Shown here: positions 55,198 through 64,000 of the stretch, in pieces | How positions within the stretch are numbered: the stretch's first letter is position 1 | Layout of the letters: every line of letters starts with the position of its first letter | Origin: Fonsecaea monophora | Lineage: Eukaryota; Ascomycota; Eurotiomycetes; Chaetothyriales; Herpotrichiellaceae | DNA: 64,000 nucleotides | Direction of reading: 5' to 3' | NCBI RefSeq assembly: GCF_001642475.1 | Contig: NW_019173951.1 | Span: forward strand, 62,001-126,000 | Made by a program: the position numbers and the translations under genes | The notes under the pieces: model-generated | Told to the model about the DNA's origin: nothing | What the model saw: the letters and a program-made list of their open reading frames with translations, nothing else | Databases searched by the model: none

Positions 55198-56336
55198 GGC
55201 AGATCGAGTCCCTCTTTGTCGTCTTTATCTGAAAGAAAACCTCTTCCCTTCTTTTTCCCCTTGCCACTCCGTTTCACCCCTTGTAGAATAATCACACCAA
55301 GGAAATAACCCCGATAATACAATCGCAGCCGAGCGTTCCACTCCCAAAGTCAAGCGTACGTACGAGCAGGAAACGAGAACAGACTTTTTCCTTTCCCGAT
55401 TATGGTTTTTGTATTCGTGGGAACAGAGAGTGAAAAGAGCCCTAGTAGATGAGGATGAGAATGACAAGGAGAAATGGAGATGCAGAGGTGCTTGCGAGGT
55501 TCTTATAGTTATGGTTGATGGGTTGAACGTATGATTTTGAACCTTAAAAAATATGTAACTACATAACAGGTTTGATAGATTTCATATCGAAACCCTATCC
55601 TACACTTACTGCCTACCCACAGTATCTACTGTATTCATCTATACCTTGCCACTGTGGGCTTTTGCTGTTGCTTGCTTTGCCATGCATCCATGCCATGTCA
55701 TGCCTCGCAGGCCATGTCTCGTGCTTTGCTTGACCTTTCTTCTTCTTTTCGATTGGTAATTAACCCCGACGGCATTATTTCCAGGAATATATGTGTTACA
55801 TACCACGTGGATATTATGGGATATACCACCTACATACCACCCATATACATATGTGTGATCAAGTGAAACGTCTCCACACGGCACAGCGCGGCGAATATGC
55901 GGACGGACAGGACACTTACTCCCCTACCTACAGTGTGTATGTCCCATGCTACCCAAAGACCCCTAGCCCCCAAGTCCCGGATCCAATATCCCACGATCCA
56001 CGAACCACCAGACAACAAAACACCCACACAAACACAAAAACACAACACCTCTTCAGCCAACGTAACGGGCCAAGACACCAGCATCCGCCTTATTGCCGGG
56101 TCGATATTATCAATCCGAAAACTTGGCAGTGCAAATAGACGGGCCCGCACCCGCGGAGTTTAGCTATAGAACTTCCGAGTACCACGGTGCCAAGCATTTG
56201 CCGTATACATACTTTTGGTAGTTAGTCCTTAGAAGCAACAGTCCCTCCACATGCCAATCCGACCACATACTGAAGCTCGAAGCTCATCCGCAAACATTCT
56301 TTCCATCCCTGCCCATCCCAACCTTTTTCATCGCCC
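55198..56336. other. Intergenic region, 1.1 kb
   Basis: Between two minus-strand genes. CA- and AT-rich stretches occur near 55790-56060 (CACAAAC-type repeats), but no gene. Confidence 0.45.
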
Positions 56337-57621
56337 TCAAGAAGGCGTCCTCGGTATAAGCGGCTTCCTCCCGTAAACGATATGCAATCGAGTATATAAA
56401 TGGTAGTTCAGGTTGTTCAGATCTCTCCTCGCCCCAGCCAGGAGCACCTCCACCTCTGCCGGAGCCCAGCCCAGTATCCGGGTGAATAGGGCCAAGCTGT
56501 ATGCCTGCATTGCTTCAGTCATTATCATGTTCATGTTCAAAGCCAGATTCCTTCGACGAGGCTCTTTGGGCCATGGAGACAGCGGGACCTGAGCCACTAC
56601 ATTAGAAACTCTTTGCACAGACAGCTGGCCATGTCCGTCCCACCTTGTGGACTTCATGGACCACATTTTCAAACCCTGCTTGGTCGACAAGACCCTTGAT
56701 GTGTGGGCTGATGTTCATGACCCGGCCGAATCTCTCTGCTGCGTTGCTGAGTTCGGTTTGCCACTAACAGACAGTCAGACTTGGTTGGTGCGCTCCATAC
56801 GCATTGTTTGTGCTCGCACCGTATGCCAGGGTGAATTGTCAGGGAGGCTGTTGTCGTCTGTGCTACCCCATGCTGCACCACAGGTCAAAAATGTTCCTCT
56901 CGAAACGGCCTTATCTTCCTCACCTTCAAAGTCGATCACCTCCACCCATCCACCTGGTCTGAGGTTGTCCATGCACTGTTGGAACAGCTTTTCCCAGTCC
57001 GCTATACTCCCGCCCTGTTGTGTCGTGCCAGTCAGTATCAAAAAATCTATGAGCGAATGCTTTCTCTATCATCCGATTTGGTGAAGGAGCCAATCAGTGG
57101 TAGAAGACTGGCATACCATATGCCCAAGACGAATGAAATCAAAACTGCGATGAAATGTCCAGTCTGCCTCGCAGTCATCTATGAGAAATTCCAAATTCGG
57201 TGGGACCCAAGTTGGCTGAATCGGCGATAAATCAGTCGCGACAACCTCTGCCATGGGAAAGTTGTCGGCCATTTGAATCGCCCTGGGTGAGTTTCAGCGG
57301 TGGAATGACGGATTCAGGGAAGACAGATTAAGCAGACCAGATTCCAGTACCGGTGCCTATGTCGAGAATACGCTGCGGAGTCTCAATCGGTGCTCTGAAC
57401 AGCTCTCCACCGAGGACCATGGATTGAACGTGATGAAGGAGGTCGAGTCTTTCCTGCTCCTGTTCGTCATTGGGAGCGAAGTATTGCCCGGCCTTGTAAG
57501 AATGGTACCGGCGCCCATTTTCGTATTGGAAGTCGAACACACTCGAGGACACAGAAGTATTCTCCGAGTAGGCACCTATGCTCTCGGCATAAGCAGAATC
57601 GTTATCACCGTCACCTGCCAT
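56337..57621 (-). CDS. LaeA-like SAM-dependent methyltransferase
   Basis: Six exons, 57621-57338, 57282-57117, 57014-56924, 56872-56820, 56763-56644, 56588-56337, all phase-consistent; 321 aa. Motif I is ILDIGTGTGIW at 85-95. Exon 2 restores the family core AIQMADNFPMAEVVATDLSP, IQPTWVPPNLEFLIDDCEAD. Later blocks are FDFIRLGHMGGSIADWEKLF, LRPGGWVEVID, AGFENVVHEVHK and VPLSPWPKEPRRRNLALNMN; they match the LaeA-like group of fungal methyltransferases, which includes both global regulators and enzymes of secondary-metabolite clusters. Intron 1 uses the weak donor GTCTGC. Because many copies occur per genome, a role in a local pathway with the P450 is more likely than being LaeA itself. Confidence 0.85.
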
Positions 57622-59210
57622 AGAAACAATATCTCAATGGGCCGTCGGCGGGGGCTCCAGAGTTTGATTCATGTTGCCAGTGCCATGTATACAGCAATCA
57701 GCAGGTCTGGTGGGAGGGAAAGTACAACAGAAGTAATGATCACTCAGGCCAGGTATCTCAGCCTGCACATGAATGCGGAGCCTCCGGGGTGTCAGATCCT
57801 GAGTGCTTTCCACACACCCTGTAGAGTCTTCTAGCTCCACCAGAACAAATGGCTGACGGATAAGCAGCATTTGCGGACGAATAGAAGACTTGTTCACACT
57901 TTTGAGGGTGACAAAAAGCACCTTGACATGCTTGCTCGTAAGCACCTAGCAGCCATGGATGGTTGCTCCCCCAAGTTGCGGGCGTGGGTGTGAATTCACA
58001 ACAGGCATCAACCCTCCACTTACTTGGTGGGATCTCGCATGGCACAATAGCTTATCTGTCACCTTGGCTTGTATCGAGTCGATTTGGCTCGTTCGATGGA
58101 AGCAGTGTGCGAGGCATTCGAGGGAGTGCCCCTAGCTGCAGTAACTCCCGGTGGGCACATGGTACATGGCACATGGCACGCCGTTGCACATTTGCGGAAG
58201 TTGCCTCTTCGGAAAAGACAGCCTTCCAGCTATGGTTGGACAACAGTTCACTCTCCAGACTGGGAGTTTTGATGTACCTTCCGAGGACCACAAAGGCAAA
58301 GCGGGGGACTGGGCTGGGCGAGCTCAGCGAGGATGACGGCGCACGGAGGTGGGTGCCCCTGAAGAGACCCGCCGTTTTGTGGAATATGCAGCATCGCAAA
58401 GAGTGTCCTCCATTCCTGGTGCCTTTGATTTCCAAGCTGTGGATAGCGGGGCCAGGTGGTCAAGATGGTGGTGGTGCTGGGCGCAGTTTGAGGACTCGGT
58501 AGTGGTTGGAGGGCGCAGGCGCCAAAGCGTGGCGTCACAAACTGTGGTTGATGGTTGCAGTCCAACACGTTGCAAACCTCCACCACCAAACCAACAATCA
58601 TCTCATCCACGAACACATTGGGATCGGGGCTTGCACCTCCGAGAAGACCTCCACCACCGGCGAATCCATATCCCTACCAGGTACATATGCAGACTATTTA
58701 GGAGAGGTCTCCGAGTGGCCCCCCCAGCAGGTTTTCTGATCCTGTGAAAAAGTACATCGAAATAGCCAGCGAGTTCACGACTGCTCTGGCCATCTTCTAC
58801 CGACAGCGGGCAGAGCTGTCGCAGTCCATGTTCCCTTCTTTGGTAGGCTCTCTTTGGTAGATGCAGCTAATCAATTGCACGCAGCCAGTCACGACTACTG
58901 CAGCCCTCCAGTGTTCCTCCTTGACCACGCAAGAACCCCTGTCATTCGGCGAGAATCTGCAGAGCGACTCTTCCTCTCGGCTTGAAACCCAAGATAGGCA
59001 GCTCGCATCCTCCGCCTGTCTCGAAAATGGAGATCCAAAAGGTCTCTAGAAGCGCACGCTATCGCCCAAGCTGTGAACAACTCGGTCTACACAGGCTGCA
59101 TCCCCGTGTAAAGCAATCTCACTCCTTTCCACAAGGTTAATCTGTCGTCCTTTGTACTTGATATGTCACCAGAAAGTGCCTACTAGTGACGAATTGTCCA
59201 CGGCCCAACC
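57622..59210. other. Divergent intergenic region, 1.6 kb
   Basis: Between the methyltransferase (-) and the P450 (+). Holds their promoters and a possible degraded coding stretch at 58506-58860, listed separately. A tandem ACATGG repeat lies near 58157-58175. Confidence 0.4.
58506..58860 (+). pseudogene. Possible frameshifted coding remnant
   Basis: Two protein-like stretches sit in different frames: VQHVANLHHQTNNHLIHEHI up to a TGA at 58737-58739, then DPVKKYIEIASEFTTALAIF and YRQRAELSQSMFPSL from 58738 to a TAG at 58858-58860. A one-base shift near 58737, or an intron with acceptor near 58728, would link them. No family is recognised. It may be a relic of a regulator between the methyltransferase and P450 genes, or chance. 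Confidence 0.18.
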
Positions 59211-60881
59211 ATGGCTGTCATGTCGGATGCGGCCCCTGCCATTCTACTGGCATTGGCTGGCTTGGGCGGCCTTGCAACTCTGGTTATCTATCGCTTGTTC
59301 TTTCATCCCCTCTCAAAGATTCCCGGGCCGAAGGCTGCAGCGATCTCCCGGCTTTATGACTTCTATTATGACTGCATCCAGGGAGGAAAATTTGTATTCA
59401 AGATCGAAGACCTTCATAAACAATATGGTATGCAATGTGACAAAAGTTCCGCGTGGCGGTCGCCAACCAGTTTCCAGGACCCATTGTACGGATAGGACCC
59501 AACGAAGTCCATATCCATGACCCCGACTTTTTCGACGAGTTCTACAACGTGACCAGCCGTCTAGATAAAGACCCCTGGTACTATGCTTTTATTGGGTCCA
59601 AAGATGCCGGCTTTGGTACCTCCAATGTCGACCTCCATCGTGCCAGGCGAAAGGCAATGAGCCGATTCTTTGCAAGTTCAGCCATCTCCAACTTGGAATC
59701 GTCGTCGCGAGAAAAGGTCTCGAAGCTTTGCCAGCGACTGAGGAATATGCGCGATGAGGGAAAGCCCGTCAATCTTTCCAATGCTTTTCGTTGTCTCGCT
59801 GCCGACTCCGTCACCAATTAGTGAGTCCTTCAGAGGTTGGCGGTTGCTCAAGAGACACAAACCTGACAGACACGCAGTTGTATGCCAAAGGCCTTCAATC
59901 TGCTTGATTCCATTGACTTTGCCGATGACTACAACCGCCAGGCGCGTGTCATCTCCCACATTGCCGCGTGGCACCGCCATATTCCCGTCATCATTCCCAT
60001 ATTCATGCGGATGCCGAGATGGCTTGTCGCAGCTACCTCAACGGAAGGTGGGGTGATGGCCTTCGACTTCCAGACAGTATGATCTTGTCCGAGTCTGGTT
60101 CTCAGCTGTGGCTGACCATATGTAGGATCTGGCACGACAGGCCGCGGACGCCGTCCATGCAGAAAAGCGAAGTGACAAGTCGGTTCTGGACGGCATTATC
60201 AACTCGGATGCCATTCCAGAGAGCGACAAGACTGTGGATAGGATCACTCAAGAGGCCCGGACATTGGTTGGGGCCGGTAGTGAGACTACAGGAAATGCTC
60301 TGGAGACCATTACATTCCATATCCTCGCCAACCCGGACAAGCTTCGGCGACTCAAGGAGGAGTTAGCCAGCGCAGTAGAGGCATCCAAGGACAAGCGAGA
60401 CACTTTGACGGGTTACAGCACGCTGCAACGCCTACCTTACCTCACCGCTGTGATTAATGAAGGGCTGCGAATTGCATGCAGTGTGTCCGGCCGACTTGCA
60501 AGGGTCAATCACCGCCAGGCATATACCTACGGATCGTACGTGTTGCCTCCCGGGACAGTCATCAGCATGGCAATTCGAAGCAATCACACGTTTGAGCAAG
60601 TGTATCCCGAACCATTGTCCTTCAAACCCGAACGGTGGCTGGTGGATGGCGAAGAGCTGAAGAGACTGGAGAAGTACTTTGTCCCCTTTGGGCGAGGGGG
60701 CAGGAGTTGCATTGGCAAGGAGCTTGCCATCATGAACCTTTATCTGACCATTGCGAGTTTCTTTCATGAGTTCGATGCCGAGCTTTTTGAGACGACGAGG
60801 AAGGACATTGAGATTGAGCACGATTATTTTTCTCCATTTCCTGCAGTGGATTCGAAGGGTTTGAGGGTTATGCTCAAGTAG
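59211..60881 (+). CDS. Cytochrome P450 monooxygenase
   Basis: Exons 59211-59427, 59478-59820, 59878-60076 and 60126-60881 join in frame; 504 aa. An N-terminal membrane anchor (AILLALAGLGGLATLVIY) is followed by the proline-rich hinge HPLSKIPGPKAAA. The I-helix oxygen-binding block is AGSETTGNA at 303; the K-helix ExxR is EGLR at 365-368; PERW follows; and the heme loop FGRGGRSCIG at 441-450 has Cys448 as the axial ligand. All essential P450 elements are intact. The sequence style (IGPNEVHIHDPDFFDEFYNV) resembles the fungal trichodiene-oxygenase-like P450s (CYP58-type) and related secondary-metabolism enzymes. Electrons would come from the ER P450 reductase. It diverges from the LaeA-like methyltransferase. 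Confidence 0.92.
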
Positions 60882-61538
60882 CTTGCTTGCTATTGGGGCC
60901 TAGATAGTGGCAGCATGCTGGCGAGCTTCTTTGCGAACGACTTGTCTTGTCTTTTGGGAGCGGTGAAGCCTGATCAGGGCGATACATATAGCTTGCCTCG
61001 GTGATATTCCACGTATCATCGACAAGAAGACGATTCTATGGGTCTAGAAAGGTTCATGATGTGAGCGTGACAAGGAGAATAGAACCATGTTGAGACTACT
61101 CTTGCAGGATAAATAGTGAAGAGCGTTTCGGTCACGAGATACGAAGTACGATGAACATAGTTTTGTGCACCTGCACCCTGCATCCAGTGCCAGCTAATCA
61201 GCTTCTCTGTTATTATTCATGGTGCCGCGGAGCCCGACTAAGCGAATCCTCTCGTGCCTGTAAAGCTCTCAGGCTTCCCTTTATAACGAAAATGAATTTC
61301 ATCCTTGGACATCAGATGTTATAATGGTCGACATTTTGTGTATACGTGGCGTTGGTGGATAAAGATATTGTGCTGCCTGGCACACTGTTTTCTTCCTTTT
61401 AGAGATCCTCACCTTTGCCTCTCTCGCTTGCTCTCCCTCTCTCTTTTTCTCAGTGCTGTAACAAGAAACACCCTGTACTTTGACATTTGCTGAAACGAGC
61501 CATCCGTCCCATCGCATTACAACGCATCGCACCGCATC
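60882..61538. other. Intergenic region
   Basis: Between the P450 and the ceramidase gene (both +). A CT-rich stretch near 61420-61450 lies about 100 bp before the ceramidase ATG and may mark its core promoter. Confidence 0.4.
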
Positions 61539-62412
61539 ATGGGCATAGAACGCAACTTTGCAGGGGATCACAAGGCGCACCTGGGTTATTGGGGTCCTCC
61601 AACTTCTGTGGCCAAGTGAGTCTCTAGGGAAGAGAATTGACAATCGACTGACCGACTTCTCTCATCAGCTTTTGTGAAGAAGATTACGCTCTTACTCTAT
61701 ACGTCGCAGAATTCGTCAATAGCTTCACGAACCTTGCATACGGTGCGCACCCTGTTTTGAGAGGTCCCTGTGCTGTGGCTTCAGCTAATCAGTCGTCTTC
61801 ACAGTATACTGGGCGTTTCGGACGCTGTTGCCCGGAGAGAGCTTGCTCACTCAGCCCTCCAACCTGGCCCTCTTTTTCGTCGGCGTCTTCTCTCTAGTCT
61901 TCCACCTGACTTTGAAGTATGAGACTCAGGTCTGCGACGACCTGTCCATGTTCTGGGTATGTGCAGCCCTCGTATATGAGCTGTACACCCTGGGATGGTC
62001 GAAACCGGCAAAGTTGACATTCGCTTTCATCTTGACGGCTGTTCTCGGTGTCATCAGTGCCTACCATTACGCGCTCCATCAGCTATGGTTGCACAACACG
62101 ACCTTTATCGCCCTGGTCACCGCCATCTGGCCAAGAGTCCTGTATCTGATCCGCACCCGATTCAAGGGTGAGAAGAAGCAATACTGGACCAAGCAATTCC
62201 GCGTAGGAGGTCTGTGCTTTCTGATGGGATTCGTCGTGTGGGCCATTGACGGAGCGTATTGCGGCGCCCTGCGAGAAACCAGAAAACAGCTGGGGATTCC
62301 TCTCGCTTTTGTCCTGGAACTGCACGGATGGTGGCATATCCTCACAGCCCTCGGCGCAGGGTATTGTATCCGAGTGACCAAGGTCCTTACCCAGGACCAC
62401 GCGTCTGCGTAA
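61539..62412 (+). CDS. Alkaline ceramidase (YPC1/YDC1 family)
   Basis: Exons 61539-61615, 61669-61742 and 61805-62412 join in frame; 252 aa. The start is supported by the family N-terminus: HLGYWGPPTSVANFCEEDYA, then LYVAEFVNSFTNLAYVYWAF. Seven membrane segments are predicted. The metal/catalytic residues of the CREST superfamily appear: His and Asp in FHLTLKYETQVCDDLSMFW, and the C-terminal pair HGWWH in FVLELHGWWHILTALGAGY. It hydrolyses ceramide (phytoceramide or dihydroceramide in yeast) to sphingoid base and fatty acid in the ER or Golgi. It is somewhat shorter than the yeast enzymes (about 310 aa), mainly at the C-terminal tail. Confidence 0.9.
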
Positions 62413-63037
62413 GGATCACGGGCCATATGCAAGGCACACCGAAAACTACCCGGCACCCCGGCAGCTTATCAGCACGTCTACGTCAATGCCTCCTCCAGTA
62501 GCTATGAACTCATCCTTGACCCAAAAGTACCCTTCCGACCACTCAACTGCCTTAAAGCGATGGACAAAACCGCCCGATAGACGCTTCCGAGGGAACCCCG
62601 GCACCTGCACCCGCGCGATAGATCTAGGCGGTCCAGTGTTAAAACTGGGGAATGATATCAAGGGTATAATATCCACGTCAGAAGAAGTGCTCTTTTTCTT
62701 TTCTCAATGGCCACGGATCGTGTTTAACCGTATGATGTATTCAATTCGAGCAACTATTTGCGACCCATACAGAGGAAGAGCTTTTGTCCCATGGCCACAA
62801 GCTCTGTGGGTAATGTTGCGTATGAACCCCGCCTCGCGCCGCCGCCTAACGTCACTTTGGTCTACAAAAACCTGTAAGATGATAGATCTTTGTTGACTTA
62901 TTCGGCGTGCCAACTCGGCGATCGTCGTCAAGGCGGTTAAGAGTAACACACACCACAACAACTCGACATTTCAGCCTCCTTGTCCAAATCTTCGTCTCGA
63001 CGTGAAACGATTTTTGTGTGCCATTGCTTTCCCCACC
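62413..63037. other. Intergenic region
   Basis: Between the ceramidase and SDR genes. A minus-strand frame at 62446-62676 reads somewhat protein-like but has no start context, domain or partner exon; not called as a gene. Confidence 0.4.
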
Positions 63038-64000
63038 ATGTCGTTGATATCTTCTCGAGCCCATCCAGTGGCATTCCGCAACTTCACATCCGGCGCAGGC
63101 TCGATATCAAGATACTATAGCAAGTCTCGACGGGGCCTGGCGCCACCTGCTTGTCAGCAAAAGTGCATGTTTTCGCAAAGTCGCTCTGCCTATGCAAATA
63201 CCAACTCTGCTTCTGTACCACCTAAACAGGCCGCGAAAAAGACGGGCGCCGCCCAGACTCCGTCGATCAAAGAGAAACTACCGGATCCCGACCGAACGCC
63301 TTTTCGCTTTCGAGAGTTTGACCTCGAAGGCAAAGTGTTTGTGGTCACGGGCGGGGCGCGGGGACTGGGGTTGGTCTTGTCGGAAGCTCTGATCGAAGCA
63401 GGAGGACAAGGTCAGTATACATACTCCACATTATAGAGATTCGCTGTTGTTGACATTGTCTGGCTAACTGGCTGACTGGGTGTGAACTAGTATATTGCCT
63501 GGACCGACTGCCCGAGCCGGACAAGGAGTTTTTCACGGTCCAAGAACGTCTGGGCCCCAAGTACGGGGGATCGCTGAGGTACGACAAAGTGGACGTGCGC
63601 GAGGCGGGCAATCTCGACCGGGTCATCGAGGAGATCGCGACGCACCACAAGCGACTCGACGGCCTGATCGCGGCCGCGGGCGTGCAGAACGTGACGCCGG
63701 CGCTCGACTGCACGCCCGAGATGATCGAGGAGATGATGAACATCAACTACAAGGGCGTCTTCTGCTCGGCCGTCAGCTGCGCGCGGCAGATGATCAGGCA
63801 CGACTGCAGCGGCTCCATCCTGCTCGTCGCGTCCATGAGCGGCATGGTCGCCAACAAGGGCTTCACCTCGGCCGTCTACAACTCCTCCAAAGGCTCGGTC
63901 TGCCAGCTGGCGCGGTCTCTGGCCATGGAATGGGGGAAGATTGTGAACGGCAAGCCCATCCGGGTCAATGCCTTGTGTCCTGGTACGTGGTCTAGTAATT
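63038..64000 (+). CDS. Short-chain dehydrogenase/reductase, 3' end outside window
   Basis: Exons 63038-63410 and 63491-63982 join in frame; a donor GTACGT at 63983 opens an intron that runs off the window, so at least 288 aa are coded here. The first 75 residues are Ser/Arg/Ala-rich and presequence-like (SRAHPVAFRNFTSGAGSISR), suggesting mitochondrial targeting. The Rossmann loop VVTGGARGLGL lies near residues 100-110. Later come YDKVDVREAGNLDRVIEEIA, the AAAGVQN block, catalytic Ser in LLVASMSGMVANKG, and YNSSK at 254-258. VNALCPG precedes the truncation. It resembles the fungal polyol/sorbose-type reductases (D-arabinitol 2-dehydrogenase-like) that use NAD(P)H; the substrate is uncertain. 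Confidence 0.88.

Noticed and set aside
62446..62676. Minus-strand frame with protein-like look (GFPRKRLSGGFVHRFKAVEW)
   Set aside because: Lacks a plausible start, a partner exon and any recognisable family; possible remnant at most.

Overview
The window is nuclear DNA of a filamentous ascomycete (Pezizomycotina). The evidence is the short GT...AG introns (about 45-80 bp) with CTAAC/CTGAC-like branch sites, intergenic gaps of 0.3-2.4 kb, and fungus-restricted families: HET, RTA1, a LaeA-like methyltransferase, the ERG4 sterol reductase, POM34 and a GPI-anchored GH18 chitinase. I cannot name the species. I recognise about 25 protein genes, most with exon joins that keep the reading frame. I found no rRNA, tRNA, CRISPR array or intact transposon.

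Layout. 1-4340 (-): 3'-truncated gene for a large fusion of an indoleamine-2,3-dioxygenase (IDO)-like domain, a P450-reductase-type FAD/NADPH module, a cytochrome b5 domain and an unrecognised helical tail. 6.1-12.1 kb (+): secreted SMP-30-like lactonase, HpcH/HpaI aldolase, a decayed regulator-like frame and a HET protein. 13.7-20 kb: POM34-like nucleoporin (+), HID1 (-), RTA1-like 7TM protein (-). 21.5-24.7 kb (+): nitronate monooxygenase, then a salicylate-hydroxylase-like FAD monooxygenase. 25-30.4 kb: a short STAND/NACHT-like protein (-) head-to-head with an AAA+ ATPase (+). 30.7-40.6 kb, mostly housekeeping: a degenerate AMP-binding protein, a BTB protein, mitoribosomal bL19m diverging from a predicted mitochondrial protein, a Tlg1/syntaxin-6-type SNARE and a NAP/Vps75-type chaperone. 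42.6-53.7 kb (+): APC-family permease, GH18 chitinase, ERG4 and a mucin-like single-pass membrane protein. 54.2-60.9 kb: NmrA-like reductase (-), LaeA-like methyltransferase (-) and a cytochrome P450 (+), which could be a small accessory pathway. 61.5-64 kb (+): alkaline ceramidase and a 3'-truncated SDR.

The most notable item is the first gene. IDO enzymes need their heme reduced, and the reductants known for IDO in animal cells are cytochrome b5 and P450 reductase. A chain joining all three suggests a self-sufficient heme oxygenase, although the IDO part has lost some usual active-site elements, so its substrate is open. Other leads are a perfect 17-bp hairpin directly after a TATA box at 52.04-52.13 kb, the paired NLR-like/AAA+ genes, and the nitronate monooxygenase/FAD monooxygenase pair. 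Exon borders were worked out by eye from splice signals and frame continuity, without transcript support.
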